Part shown: positions 15,501-28,640 of the stretch, one piece after another
Numbering within the stretch: the first letter of the stretch is position 1
Layout: the number at the start of each line of letters is the position of its first letter
Position numbers and translations under genes: made by a program
Notes under the pieces: generated by a model
Told to the model about the DNA's origin: nothing
Database searches by the model: none
The model's input: only the letters and a program-made list of their open reading frames with translations
Assembly (NCBI GenBank): GCA_003956705.1
Contig: QZCP01000066.1
Location: 4,533-68,532 of the forward strand
Direction: 5' to 3'
DNA: 64,000 nt
DNA from: Brevipalpus yothersi
Taxonomy: Eukaryota; Arthropoda; Arachnida; Trombidiformes; Tenuipalpidae

Positions 15501-18500
15501 ATTATTTCCAATCTTATCTAAATCGGCTGGCTATAAGGAGATGAAGATGCAGAAGAAGGAAACTGGAGCATCTTGAAATTATCGGCAATTTATAATAGAG
15601 TGTTGCTGTTGTTGTTGTTGTTGTTATATGTATGGTTGATGGTGAACGGATGAGAGTGACTCTTTGTGCAATCTGTGATCCCAAAAATCATATGAGAAAA
15701 AGAAATAAAGGTTTCCATTAAAATTAGATGGAATGTATATTTATATAAATATTATTGGGTGTAATATTGTAATCTAGGTTGACTTTCTTCTTGGGGCATC
15801 TTTTGTGCTTTTCATTGGAATTTGTATAAATATTTCTTTTTATGTCCTTAAGCATCAAAATTGTGAATGATGTAACTCACCTTCTTTTTTACTACTAGTT
15901 GAGGATACAATTTTTGGCGCCTTTTTTCTCGATGATGACCTTAAAATATTTTGGGAAAAAATTCAAATCATTCTCTATATTTCTCTTTCTCTTTCTCTCA
16001 TCAAAGAAACTTTCTTTTCGAAATCAGAATAATTTCTTCGAATTCCAAAGAAGTGGAAGAAGATCAGATTGATTGTGTTTCTCTCAGCACAATGAATCGG
16101 TCAATATAAAATCAGCACCATTCCAAGTAAAGATGATCAATACTTTATCATTGAGCGCTGAAAAAAGATGTGGAAAAAGAGAGAGAATAAGTTAGACATT
16201 GTATAAAATGTGGAGCATTGTTCTGAAAAGAGAGAGAAAGAAAAGAAAAATCGATATATTTTCATTGAATTCTTGGTCAGAACAAAAAAATTCCAACATT
16301 TATCACAAGCTTCATGAATCTATCCCACTGATTCATCTCCATTCATTTCTCTTCCGTTTTTTTTGATTTATGCTTCTTGATTAACTTTCGACAGATCCTG
16401 TTTATCTGTTGAAAAGATTCCATAGAAACAGTTTCCGCCACTGAACATCACTGAAACATGGTGTATGCAAGAGAAAGGAAATGAAATTGATTGTAATTCA
16501 GTTAGCTAACACAGAGGAAACAGTTATCACTGATCTTTTACTGGAATCGAAGGGCAAAAGAAATAAAAGAAAGGAAAAGTTATCATCAAAATTCGAAACG
16601 AATTCTCTCTCTCTCTTCCAATCAGTTGAAGAATATTTTGCAAATTATTTCGAAGAGGAAAAAATGTGAGAAAAATTTTTGATTATATTCTTACGTTTGG
16701 AAAATTCGAGGGAAAATGTTTATCATACTTGATTGTCATCATTTTGTTTTGAACAAGTTTCATGAGTATACAGAAGTAACTGTTGACTTGAGCTCGATTA
16801 TTATTAGATGAAAAGTTGATCATGATGAGAATATCTGAATCGAATCAATCCTCACTTGAACGAAAAAATTGCCGAAAATGATCAGCAGCATCTTTCACCA
16901 CACTTGATCCTGTTGAGCAAGTATCTTTTCACATAATATTCAAATTTTCTTTTCCCTGATGATGAGTGAAGAATTTTGATTTCATTGCTTTCTTGTGTGT
17001 GTATGTGCTCGATGAGTTGAAGAAGATGAAGATGAGAGAAGATGATGATCATTATGATGACAATGAGAGCAGCAAGATTAGTGATGAAGATAATCGAACG
17101 AGAAAGTAGTGAGAATATTCTTTTTGTTTTTTGGAGGTTGATATGCATTACGGCTTGTACCTTTAAGTTACGGTGTAAATTAATTAATCGTTTTTTTCTC
17201 CTCTCTTTGTTCAATAATCGAATTTTCCAAAGTTAACAATCAATTGCTGTGTGTGTGTGAGGTTTGTGAGTATTCATAATTAAATTAACCAGAGAGATAC
17301 ACAGCATAATAATAATTATTGTGCGTGTGTAAGGATGAGGTATTAATTGTTTTTTGGATGGAGAGAAAAGAATGCTACCTATTTGTAAAATTTTCTCGAT
17401 TTACAGATGGTCAAATGCTATCAGCTTGTTTATGGGTGTGTAAAAGTGTGTTTGTATGTTTTTCATCTCATCTTTCTCTTTTTGTTTCGAAGAAAAGACG
17501 ATACAAGAATCGTTAATTAATTAACCTGTCAATAGACCGTATAACGGTACTTATATGTATATAATACATTATCATAACAACTAATCAAATGTGTTCGAAG
17601 AAAGAGAGGAAAGAAGAATGAAATCTCATAGCAATAATTGAGATTATTGAACGATAAATGTCCAATCTAATGAGTGCAAGTATATATACGCTTTTTTGTA
17701 CATGGGATTTATGAAAGGATGGAATATATATATCGTAAAGTGTAAAATTCAATATATTCAGTATAGTACCAACTATCCAGATTGAGTTAAAGTGTATAAT
17801 AAATGATTGGCTAAGCATTGTAGATACATTGTAATACTAATTGTGTAAACGTCCTTTTTTTTGGTTTGTTTCGAAAATTTGTTTTCTTGTCTTTTGGACA
17901 TACTTTTATAACCAGATTATCTTGGATAACTTTTCTATCAGATGTTTTTGGTTGTTGTTTTGATTTTTGTTGTTAGTATCATGGAATGGATTCTGGTGTG
18001 TTGATGATTATGATATACATATATATGATAATGATGTATGGCTAATATTGAAGTGAAAAATGATTTGGATGGAAATAAGAAGAAAGACATGGATATGGAT
18101 AGATTGAAAAGTTTTACATCCGATAGAAACGCATGCAAAGTGTATGGAGAGAGAGAGAAAGAATGTGAATAATAAATGCAAAAACAGCTAGAAATAATCG
18201 ATTTCCTCTCATACAAGGGCACCAAAAAGAAAGAGAAAGAGAGAGAGACCAATGATAATAGCAATTCCAAGAATCTTTTGGTGCTCTATCTATAAACAGT
18301 GTTATTATTCAATCGATTATTGTATTAGAACATTCATTCCAGATCGAATTGAAGGTGACTTTGTCATAATCATTAATCATTTTGTTCTCTCTCTTTCTCT
18401 CATCATTCTGATTACACTGACCTCTCTCTCTCTCTCTCTCTTTACTCTTCCAGACTGATCAATACAATCTTTTTCTGAAACTCTGAAACTTTGCCCTGAT

Positions 18501-20190
18501 TTTGCAATCTTTCTCATGCTCTTTCCTCTCTCCATCACTTTGTTACATCAAATGAAATTTGCGTTGTCATGTGTGTTGTTGATGATGTACATACTACTAA
18601 CAAGAATAATTATGCCAACAAAAAATTTTTTGGCATGATTATTTTTTGTATGTATTTATATATTGAATGTTGTTACTGGTTTGTGTGTATGTGTGAACAA
18701 AATTTTCTCTTATTTTCGAAACATTTTTATCATCTCTCTAAAAAAAGGGTTTTTCTAATAGAAAAAAAGCAAAACAACAAAAATCATGTTGTAAGAATGT
18801 CTTGTAAGCCTCATTCCTCTGATGATGATAAAAGTGATAATAATAATAATGCACCATCTTCATCTTCATCATCATCACCCTTATCCTCCTGATCCATGAT
18901 GACGATCAGCAACTTGTACCCGAATGATTTCCACCCCACTAATATACATATTTTTTGAACATATATATGTATATTAGTGTCACCATTAATGATGCATCAA
19001 TCGACCCATTGTCCATGCTGCTTTGAGGCTACAAAAGCAGCCCAATCTGCGTCGATGATTGCCATTTGAGCGTGATGATCCGCATATATTGTTCAACATA
19101 TTGAGCTTTCTGGACAATTGTTGTGTGATCGTAATTTTAGTCAAAACATTTTTAGCATTATGATGCATGGCAAATAATGTGTGTGTGTGTGTATGTTTAT
19201 ATGTGTATGGAAATACAAAAGAAAGAATAAGATTTTCGATGAGTTTCTAGTGTGTATATATGCGTATATATGTGTGTATATGTGAGTGTGCAAATTAAAA
19301 CACAGTACAAACAAAAGCACACCACCGAATGATTAATTGAATCGGATTAGACTGATTAGTGGAAAGTGTGAAAAAGATGGTTGAGCACGCAATTTTTTTT
19401 CTTCCTCCAATATCACTTTCTCTTTCTCTCTGTCTAAATTTTCTCTCTCTTTTTTTTCAACAAGACTGATGATTATTATTGTGTGTATGTGTGAAACCAA
19501 ATGCAGAACGGCGGTGATGGAATATACCGGGAATCCAAGTGTGAGAGAGAGAGTGATAGAAAATGAAGAGACAAAATAATTTGGATGTGTGTGTGAATTG
19601 ACTAACAAGAATATTGGAAAAATTTGGAGACTATTGATATCACTATAACCACAGGGTACATAGATTATAGTTCACACACTAGGAATAATGAAATTAGATA
19701 TTCTTTACTTTCTCACTTTAATTGATGATAAAATTTAATTAAAACTAAACAAATATCAAACAGTATACTTTACACACGTTGCAACTAATATATCCCGCGG
19801 GAGAGAGAGAGAAAGAAAGAGAGAACGATAGATTGATGAACCGTTATGAAGATACCGTTACGAAGTAAATGAGTGGAGGCAATTCGTGGCTGAGGCAACA
19901 ATGAGAATTCGAGACCGATTCGCGTTTAGTTAAATGCAATGACAGAGCAAGATGATTTGAGAATGTGAATGTATTAACAGCAGGAATATACACTTCTACC
20001 ACTTCCACTTCCACTGGAACTCATGTGAATGTGTGTATGTGTAACACATATATACACTCATGAATACAGCAACTTATCACCCCACCAATGTAGGTGATTT
20101 GTAGGTCATACTTCGTCAACGAGACACTCTTTTTCGCAAAACTTCGGTTACATGCACGACGTCTATGGAGAGCAGATAGTATAAAATGAT

Positions 20191-20252
<62 letters not shown>

Positions 20253-20396
20253 GATTCAGGAAAATACTTTCCTATCTCTCTTCCTCTTCTTTCAGCTCTC
20301 TCTCTTTCTCTTTCTCTTTTTCCTATCTCTCTCTAACTTCCGAGACTCCTTTGAGAAGAGCCTTGTATCCTAGGCAAACAAGGACATGCTGTTCTC

Positions 20397-20442
<46 letters not shown>

Positions 20443-20549
20443 GGCTTTCTTTCTCTTCTCAGAACAATTGACACATCAATTTTGGCCTCAAAAATGTGCT
20501 GATTGAGTGGGAGAGGTAGAGGGTTCGTTTCCCGTGTATAAAAAAGAGA

Positions 20550-20627
<78 letters not shown>

Positions 20628-22395
20628 CCTCAGAAAAAAATCAAAGGTGTGTATGAGTATATGGCTTCAGAACAGAACAGATGAAAACAAAACAATGGAA
20701 TAGAAAAAGGTAGGGAAAGATGAGTACCGTGGCCAGTATAGTCAATGTTGAATTGCTAATTCGCAATCGACATGTCAAATACAGGCGAATGATGAACGAG
20801 CGTGAGAATTGAAAAAATGGATATCAAGTAAAAAAAGTCATTCAGTCAAAGACTCTCTCTCTCTCTTTCACCCTTCAGCTTGATACTTATTTAATGTTGA
20901 TCCTATTGATTTTATGTGCTCAACTGATGGGCAGGCAAAAGAAACGAGAGAGAAAACTTCTCCACAGAGAGAAGAACCATGGAGATGAATAAGTTCCAAT
21001 CGTATGAGTGGGTCACACACATATATATATACACACACAACACCATGAAAAGAGAGAGAGAAAGTGGAGGGGGGTGGAAGGGGTGAAATGGAAAAGGGAA
21101 AAGATAATGTCAATGGAGGAGAGAGAGAGAGAGAGAGAGAGAAACTAAATGGTTCTGAACATGACCACAAGCCTTCTCTCTCTCTCTCCACGAGACTGGC
21201 GCATATAAGTTGAAGTGTACATCTCGAACTCAGCATGAATGAATGGAATGAATGATGAAAGTCTGTGTGTATTAAAAAGTACGAGAGGAGGCGGGGGGGG
21301 AAGGAAAGGAAGTGATGAAAAGAAAGAGAGAGCAATAGTCCAAGAAAAAGGTGAAGAAAGGATGCTGGAAAAAGCATCCATCAAAAAGAGCGCAGAGTGA
21401 GATCAAGACAACCTCGAAAGCTTGGAGCAAGAAGATGCTCCAAGGTATACACATACACTTTTACGATATATACGCATATATTCGATAAGAAAAGTGGTTC
21501 CTTTCTTGTGTAAGTATACGCACACACAGACACACGAGATGCAGATATATATTTAAATTTCTACTCACTTGACTTGAGAGTGTCAGAGAATGTGAACAAT
21601 TGGATGTGTTATGGATACCTGAGAATTATGATGGCTGATGAAGCACAATTGTTTCAACACAAAATCAACTGGAATGATGAGAAAATTTTGCACCCACAAA
21701 ATACGAGCAATAATCTAATCAAGCCACTGATCATTAGAACCTATTCAAACTTCACCTTCTCCAAAGTGATCATGGAGTGTGAGCAGGAGTCCGTTTCCCT
21801 CCATCAGACGGTGCTACCACCAAGTCTCCATGTTATTTTCTACATTCGAATATCGAATTTTACGATACCCCGATAAGTTCTAGAACCTTTTTTTTCCACT
21901 GGCGAAATCTGGTGGTTTATGGGTATAGAAAAATAATCGATTACAGAACTTTTGAAATATATATCTCTTTCTTATCCAATCTATCTATATGTGTGCGTGA
22001 TGCAATTGATTGAAGTGGAAGTTGGTAGACCTTGAAAGATGAGAGAGAGAAGAGAGATCAGTCCAAATGAATTTATTCTATTTATCGGCTTCCATCATGC
22101 AGTCAAGATGAAAGCGAGTCAATCCGATTAACTCATTGTGGTCATCAATAATTTATGCTAAATATTTTTCGGTCCATGTGTATTTTAGACACTTGTATTG
22201 AAGATGTCTTGTTAATCGAATGACTAAAGTTTCGCTTCGTGTCCAGATTACCTATCTTGGTATTAATATTTTATTTTATGATCTCTCTTTCAATGTTCTC
22301 CTCTTTCACCATCTCATTCCACTTGGAATAGATGATATTCAATTGATCTTGAATCCATCTTTAAGATTGTCCCTGTTCTTCTTCACCTTCTTATC

Positions 22396-22445
<50 letters not shown>

Positions 22446-24241
22446 TTTCCAAAATGAAGGTCATCACAATTTTGATCCCAATTTTATATCTCTCTCATTC
22501 CAATCTAAAGTATATAAATATAAATAAAATACCTATCTTTCTCGTATGATTTGTTCGTTGAAAAGTAGTCTTTAAGGCATCGATTTTTTGGTTTGTATGT
22601 GATTTTTTTTCGCTCTCTCTGAATAGTATCAAGGTGTTTATGTGTGTGGAAAAAAAATTTTAGCCCAATATTTTGTTTCTATCTCCTGTTAAGCCTGAAA
22701 TTTTCTACTTTTTTCTCACAATCTGACACTTCAATGAACATTCGATGAATTTTTTTCCCCTGAATTGATGATTGATTGTCGTGAAAAAGAAGAAGAAGGC
22801 GAAGAAGAAATTGGAAACGAAAAAACAAATGACCTGTGAACTAGTTAAACGAAATTCTTACTTTTTTAAATACACTTGCGTGTTTGTGTGTGTGTGTGAT
22901 GTTGCCCATTTTGTCGCTGTTAAAAGATTATAAAAATATAAAACGAATATCATGAAAAATTTTTCTCTTTTTCAATAGCTCAGATAGAAAATAGGTTCAA
23001 CACATACCAGCCATCTGAGTGAATATTATTATTATTATTACTATTATTTTCAATCATCAACCTTCTATCAAGTTGGTGGTTTTAAGATGGACATTATCAC
23101 TTGACTGGGTTTGGTCATTTTCTGCTTTTCTTTACGTATTACCTTGAATTAACTTTGGAAGAGAAATATTTTCATCTCTCTTTCTCTCCAAGCCTCTCTC
23201 TTTCTCTTGTTAAATGCTCATCTCTTGAAAAGAAGAAGAACTCATCTCTCTCTCTCATCTTTTTTTTAATCTTTTCTTTTATATTATTTTCACTTTATTT
23301 TTGCTCACTCTCCCCTGTAATGTGTTCACCATCAAGTCATGTCTTTAACCACCCCGAAGACCATCGACCCAAGCAAGCATAAATTTATTATAGTATGAGC
23401 ATCTTCCACATCGAACGAATAAAATTCAAATTAATTTAGGTTAATGGCTGTTTGATTCATATTAACACAATTTACTTTTTTTCATTCTCCTTCATTTTCA
23501 ACTCTCTCTTGAAAGCTATCCACATGTTAACATGATCTCGCTTATCATGAAAAGAGAGAGATAAAAAAAGGTGGATGTTGATCTTTTTTCACCTTTCTTA
23601 GTTAAATCATACCATACAAATTTCAAGTACATGTATCTCACAACTTGTGATGAACTTGGGCAACGCTGTAGCTGCAATATCAGCAAGAGTGACTGACACA
23701 CACTCGAAAGATCAGCCTCTAATTATTCAACCGGTCATTTGATGCGGTCAATTGTTTATGAGATGAAATCAATCACGTTTATAGCCACTAAATAGCACAT
23801 TTTTTTACTGGCCTAACACATTCATGTGATGATGATAATTTTCTTTTCAAACTATGAAATTATTCAAATTCAATGCTGATGAATTCCCACTTCTTTTTCC
23901 CGCAATTTTTTCAACGATTATCATCATTTTTCTAATTTAATTTTTTCATCTTCTTCTCTTTCTCTTGCGCTCTGTAGGAAGTCAAAATTGAATCACTCAA
24001 CTTGGTAACAGACTGTAAAGCATTTGGTTTTCTGCCCAATCTTTTCACGGCCAATCAAGATTCAATGATCGCATGGACCGTTATTTTCGTCCTATTAATA
24101 TTGTTCTCATGCATATGCTGTGTATGGTGTGTTCGACGAAAAAGCCGTAAGCCATATGAAGTGGATTCTGAGGGAAATTTTGATGAGAAAGCTGCAACTG
24201 CACCCGCAATAGCCGTTACTGAGGATAAAAATGCAACTTAA
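5051..24241 (+). CDS. Single-pass membrane protein, 3' part (two exons, 18.6 kb intron)
   Basis: I do not recognise the family. Exon A (5051-5422, 124 codons) is preceded by a TTACAG acceptor and followed by GTAAGT. Exon B (23978-24241) is preceded by a pyrimidine-rich CTGTAG acceptor and ends in TAA. Both junctions are phase 0 and the frame stays open across the join. The visible 211 residues form a cysteine-containing ectodomain (several Cys in exon A, one more pair partner at the start of exon B). A membrane segment of about 22 hydrophobic residues follows (starting SMIAWTVIFVLLILF), then a Cys-rich stop-transfer border (CICCVWCVRRK) and a short acidic cytoplasmic tail ending DKNAT. The orientation is most likely extracellular N-terminus. 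The start codon and signal peptide must be upstream of 5051, so the gene is partial here. Extra exons may lie in the intron (candidate at 10080-10178). Joining A to B is inferred from strand, phase and topology. Confidence 0.7.
7796..7875. repeat. (CT)n dinucleotide array
   Basis: About 40 CT units with a single interruption near the 3' end, within the large intron. Confidence 0.97.
10080..10178 (+). other. Candidate cassette exon, 33 codons
   Basis: A segment preceded by CCAACAG and followed by GTAAGG is exactly 99 nt long and open in phase 0. It would therefore insert between the two exons of the membrane-protein gene without shifting the frame. It encodes a hydrophobic stretch starting MLAAATVFLYSTI followed by two Asn-x-Ser/Thr sites (NNS, NGT). 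It is noticeably richer in GC than its surroundings. It could instead be a first coding exon with a signal peptide for a nested gene. The opposite strand is also open here, so this is a candidate only. Confidence 0.3.
20195..20250. repeat. (AG)n dinucleotide array
   Basis: About 28 AG units. It forms an AG/CT/AG cluster with the arrays at 20399-20438 and 20553-20625. Confidence 0.97.
20399..20438. repeat. (CT)n dinucleotide array
   Basis: About 20 CT units between two AG arrays. It is complementary to both, so transcripts could fold back here. Confidence 0.97.
20553..20625. repeat. (AG)n dinucleotide array
   Basis: About 36 AG units, third member of the cluster at 20.2-20.6 kb. Confidence 0.97.
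21604..21876 (+). other. Isolated 90-codon open frame in the large intron
   Basis: An ATG-initiated frame of 90 codons with mixed, non-repetitive composition, free of microsatellite and ending in TAA. I recognise no domain. No good acceptor or donor flanks it in a phase matching the neighbouring exons. It may be chance, or a decayed or nested exon. Confidence 0.15.
22399..22432. repeat. (CT)n dinucleotide array
   Basis: About 17 CT units close to the 3' end of the large intron, about 1.5 kb before the last exon. Confidence 0.95.
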
Positions 24242-26587
24242 ATTTTCATCGTCATCATCTATCCATATTGTCATCCCTTAAAGTATTGCCTAACTATTAT
24301 TATTAATTGAATATAATATTTTCATGTCTCTTTCTCTCTCTCTTTCTCTTTCTGTCTCTTTCTCTCTTCTTATTCAATTCATCATCTTCTCCTCATCACC
24401 CACATGTCAACCTTTTTCCTTCATTTCCCACCAGTGATGTGAATATAATATAAACAAAAACAAAAAACTTTTTCACACATATTCATGTATATCACATCCT
24501 TTTTGAATCTTTCCACTGACTTTTGGATCCATCATAATCATATGTATTTGTGTGTGTCTGTGTCCAGCTAATTTTGGTACATTCAATTGAGCTCGTGGTA
24601 AAGATGGTATAGTGAAACCACTTTCTTATTGGAGAAAATGTTTGATAAAAGAATATTTTTGATGATGAAGAAATACAAAAATCCGAGCCAGATGCCAACA
24701 TCAAAAAGCAAACTCATCCCTCATCATTTCCCTCATCTCATCACCACCATCAAGCCATCATCCTTTCATCTTTGGTCTCTTCATTTTGTCCTATCGAGAA
24801 ATGATTCTCACTACGAAGGAAGATTGATCTGTTCACCAAAACAGCAATATCAACTATATAGATGAATTAGCCACCTTTCCAGAATTATTGTGTCTCTCAA
24901 TTTGATGATGATAGTCGCGAAGAAAATGTGCAAATATTTTATTGTGTAAAAATTCATTCACATAATAAGTAGTAGTATATGGACCAGAATGTGTCTTCCT
25001 AATTGGGCCAAATCTGTATCAACGAGCTTGATTCGATTATCATCATCATCTTGAGCCTGTTGAAGAAATCTCCACTTCAGCTAGCAAATTCATATTATTT
25101 CTGATTACTTCTGTTTATCGATTATATTCATGAAGGACTATTCAAAGTGCTGCATAGAAATTCTTGCTAGATCAGCAAAACTGAGCAATCATTACTTTTG
25201 GATAATCTCCCTTCTAATATTGCATTTACCATCTCAAAGCTCATCGGTGTCCCATTGACATTTTGATTAAGATAGAAAAAAAACTTAAGGTGACTCACAT
25301 ACTCGCCGAGTAGGGTGTTAAAATATTTTCTACAAAATTATTTTGAATAATAATATTCTTACAATTTTGTCATCATTCGAATACATACGCAATTTCTATT
25401 ACAACATGAACTTTCTATCTTTTTCACTCAAGTAATCGTGGATCAAAAAAAATATTTGTGGATCAATTAAATTACATGTAAATAATTATGATAATAAACG
25501 TTTGAAAAAAGAATATCGATCATATGTCGTTCCTTACACTTTTATCAGAGAATTTTGTACCAACTAGAGTGAAGAATACTCAAGACTACCCAAAGAAGCG
25601 CCTTTAAAAGTTGAAGAGCGAAATTGATAATTTTCAAGTGTACAAAACCTCCATTTGAAATCGATTTTATTACCGCTCGTATGATATTAATCGGTGGCTC
25701 ACTCATCAATATCATATTTACAGTAGCCAATAAGCATCATAAAAAATCCAAGGAAAAAAATTGAAAATTCCAGATAAAAAGACTATTATCGAGTTCTGAT
25801 CGTCTCAGGTATCTCTTATCTATCAGAGGAATGCCTCGATGACAGGTATCCCATGTTTCACTGTTTTGTGGGTTGATTAGATAAGAATTGGCTGTATTTA
25901 TTTTTTCCGCTTGTCAAATACATGTATATGAGACCAAGGTCTTAAGTTGAAAAAAATTTCATCAAAGGCCAAATTCAGCGATGTAATTCAAAACCTTCTT
26001 AATAATCATTCTATTTGTTCTTCGTCAGAATGTAAACCGGTAATTGAATTTTAGACCAATTTTAAAAAGATTTTACAGTATCTAAATGATCAATATTTTG
26101 ATTTGGAAATCAATCAAACTACAAATTTAGCGTAAAAATTGCTTGAAAAATCGTACCCTTTTTAGGCTCTTCTATCGAAGAATACAAATGTATCGACAAA
26201 AAACTCGAACCTTAACCAGCCTAGTAACTGCTAGGCTTGTGTTTGATCATCAATTTGGTGAAAGTATGACCTAAACGAGACAATAAAATACATCATCAAT
26301 GTCAAGCTCAGTTCGATAATTCTTCCTACTTTGATTGCAATAATTGTGCAATATCTAGACCAATAGTGAAAATTTTTGCATCAAACGCACACAAACATCC
26401 CAGGCAAACGTCACTGGTATGGCAATAATTCAAATTTTAGACAATTTATCAATCGATCAGAACAATACCAGCAAATTGTCATACATCGACCAGGTGAACT
26501 CAGATGTTCAATAAGAGTTATAAATGTGCCTTAGTTGATATTTCTGTTCATTTATTTACTTTAAACAGACTAGATATTAGGTGTAAA
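24242..26587. other. Intergenic, no gene seen
   Basis: The 3' flank of the membrane-protein gene (with a short CT-rich stretch around 24325-24370) is followed by AT-rich unique sequence without long microsatellites. Short frames here lack convincing splice sites or composition. A candidate promoter for the next gene lies at the right end. Confidence 0.6.
26519..26524 (+). promoter_or_regulatory. Candidate TATA box of the small secreted-protein gene
   Basis: TATAAA lies 64 nt upstream of the ATG at 26588, with a TCA-type initiator candidate about 29 nt downstream (near 26548). Spacing fits an arthropod core promoter. AT-rich DNA makes chance matches common. Confidence 0.35.
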
Positions 26588-27260
26588 ATGAAATTTATCC
26601 AAATAACTATCTTCTCTATTTTTGGTGAGTCCTAATTTTTTCTATGAATGTGAACTCAAAATTCATTCCTAAATATTATAGCCCTTTCAAGCCCAATATT
26701 TGTCATAGGCAAATTTTGGCAACATGAGTATCAAAAAACATCAGAATGGCGTCAACAAATTCATCTACGAGCAATCGAAACCCATAAAATATTGGCCAAT
26801 CTTACAACTCATGGACTTATGAATGGACGTTATCCACTAAAAGTTGCCACGGTATTTATCGATTCACTCGGGATCTGAATTCACTTTAACCCATTCCATA
26901 TGATTTGTTAACAAAACCCATCCCAATTGAAGAGAACAAAGCTAACCTAATCAATATTTTCATTTTGTATTCCTACAAAATTAGCGACTAGATGAGCGTC
27001 AAGCAGTACGTCTATCAGAGTTACAAATGGAAAGTTACGAGCTGATCGGTCTTACGAAACCTTCTTGGTGGCATTGGCTTCATCCGTGCAGAATGCCTCA
27101 AATTCTAGAAAATCGATTGGTCAATATATGTCGAAGTGCGAAAAGTTCATTAATTTACTCTTTTGAATTGAATTATTGCTTGGTTCACAACCGGAATTCC
27201 AAATTCAGTATGGCTAGAAATCCTCTAAGACTTGGAACCAGATGCTGTCTGCCCTATTGA
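26588..27260 (+). CDS. Small secreted cysteine-containing protein, 160 aa (three-exon form)
   Basis: I do not recognise the family. Exons are 26588-26624, 26682-26851 and 26985-27260. The introns are 57 and 133 nt with GTGAGT...TATAG and GTATTT...TTAG borders, and phases 1 and 0 are kept. The ATG is the first in frame and opens a signal peptide (MKFIQITIFSIFA then LSSPIFVIG). The mature part is rich in Gln, His, Arg and Trp (WWHWLHPC) and carries Cys at residues 104, 118, 134, 156 and 157, the last two adjacent near the C-terminus (RCCLPY). An odd number of Cys leaves one unpaired or allows a dimer. AATAAA at 27368 follows the stop. An alternative last exon is described at 27658-27782. A secreted peptide, effector or hormone-like role is possible but not shown. 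Confidence 0.6.
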
Positions 27261-27657
27261 ATCACAAAAATAGTCATGTCCTACATTATCACAGTTATTT
27301 TTCATTCAAAGTCTGTATATAATATGAGCCAATTCTGTGCCATAAAAATGTGCTTAACTTCGATGTGAATAAAATTTTCCATAGGAAAATGAAATAAATT
27401 TTCGAATATTCCAGTTTATTTACTTTCGATGTCGAATATTCGCTTGGCTTACAAGTTATGTTCATAGAGCTGAGAAGTACATCAGTAGTGTATTTTTGAT
27501 ACTTCATTTAGGATTAAGATGGAATCAGTTTGAAAACATGACAAAAATGATCACAAATATAAGGCAAAAGATATCGTAAACTGAACAATTATTCCATTAT
27601 TCCATTATTATCCCTCTCTTCTAATTGTTTGTTTGTGTCCATGCGATGATCATTTAG

Positions 27658-27782
27658 CGAATTGTCTACAGTTCAAATGCTCCCAGAATGCCAAGAATAC
27701 AAGGCATGATACATTCCTTACTAAGAGAATAAGATACACTCCAGAATATGCTTCACTTGTTAAAGAACTTAGAGCTGAATGA
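27658..27782 (+). CDS. Candidate alternative last exon of the small secreted-protein gene
   Basis: A T-rich tract and CATTTAG acceptor precede a 41-codon open stretch ending in TGA. Its AATAAA overlaps the stop (27782-27787). If exon 3 of the gene at 26588 uses the donor GTATGG after 27207, phase 1 joins correctly and the protein becomes 184 aa. That form replaces the CC-ending tail by one with two further Cys (NCLQFKC) and a basic C-terminus (TKRIRY...KELRAE). Both forms then carry five Cys. The donor is not the strongest consensus, so this could be the main transcript, an alternative one, or not used. Confidence 0.4.
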
Positions 27783-28640
27783 ATAAATAATGGCGAGAAG
27801 ATTCTTTCTTCCCAATGTGACAGTAATATTTCGATCGATACTTTGAGAATAATTAAGTCCTATTGCACGAGTTTCACTCAAACTACTTCAACTAAGTTTG
27901 CTGAGCAAGCTTTGATCCATTTTGTAACCAAATTTTATTCTAAACATGAATAAATTCCAACTCAAATGAATTTAGAATAAAATTCATCGCAAGAATATTC
28001 CCAAATAAGCTGAAACAAAGTTTCCACCAAATGAAAAGTTCCTCAACAAACTTATGATCCAATTTGTTTGAGCTCTTTTCGGTCTCTCGAGAAAAGAAGG
28101 CATCTTGATAAACATTTTTATAGTCATAATAAGCTTTCAAGGTAAGAGCATTTTGTTGGGTATAAATGAAACAAGATAAAGCAATTTTCCTGAGTTCAAT
28201 TTTTTATTAGAGCATCTGAAATTCTCGGTAAAATAAATCCGAAAACTAGAAGCTTACAAGCTAAAAGTTCATTCTACATCTCTACGATAGAATCTACCTC
28301 TTTAAAGGAATGAAAAGAAAAATCTACTCGAAGTTAAACATGGATCAAAACGAAAAAAAGCTATATACATAGTGATTAGAACTTTCAAAAAAAACAAAAT
28401 TAAAGCTAACGTTACATTTTGATCATCTAAGAATCAAATTTTTACGTTAAAAACTGATGAATATGTCCATTTTGGCATAAATTTTTCAATAATGATCCTC
28501 TACAATCGTTGAATTTCTTCTAATTGCTCTCATGAGAACTTTTCAGATGTATTCCAATAAAACTGGCATCATGAACATATTTTGTATTGAATATAGCTGA
28601 TGACATGATCAAGCACCTTGGTTTTGCTGTTATAAATCCT
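27783..28640. other. Convergent intergenic / 3' UTR region
   Basis: AT-rich sequence between two genes transcribed towards each other. No gene seen. The 3' UTR of the minus-strand neuropeptide-like gene presumably occupies its right part. Confidence 0.6.

Larger units (their letters stand above)
5423..23977 (+). other. 18.6 kb intron rich in CT/GA arrays
   Basis: The segment lies between two phase-compatible exons. It is AT-rich with long CT and GA arrays (7796-7875, 8026-8056, 20195-20250, 20399-20438, 20553-20625, 22399-22432), CA/GT tracts and many short poly-pyrimidine runs. I see no recognisable transposon protein. Two exon-like or ORF-like islands are listed separately (10080-10178, 21604-21876). 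Its size is extreme beside the 50-80 nt introns elsewhere in the window. Confidence 0.6.

Noticed and set aside
24492..24865. Short frames on both strands after the membrane-protein gene
   Set aside because: They lie in the probable 3' UTR or flank and have no start context, domain or splice support.
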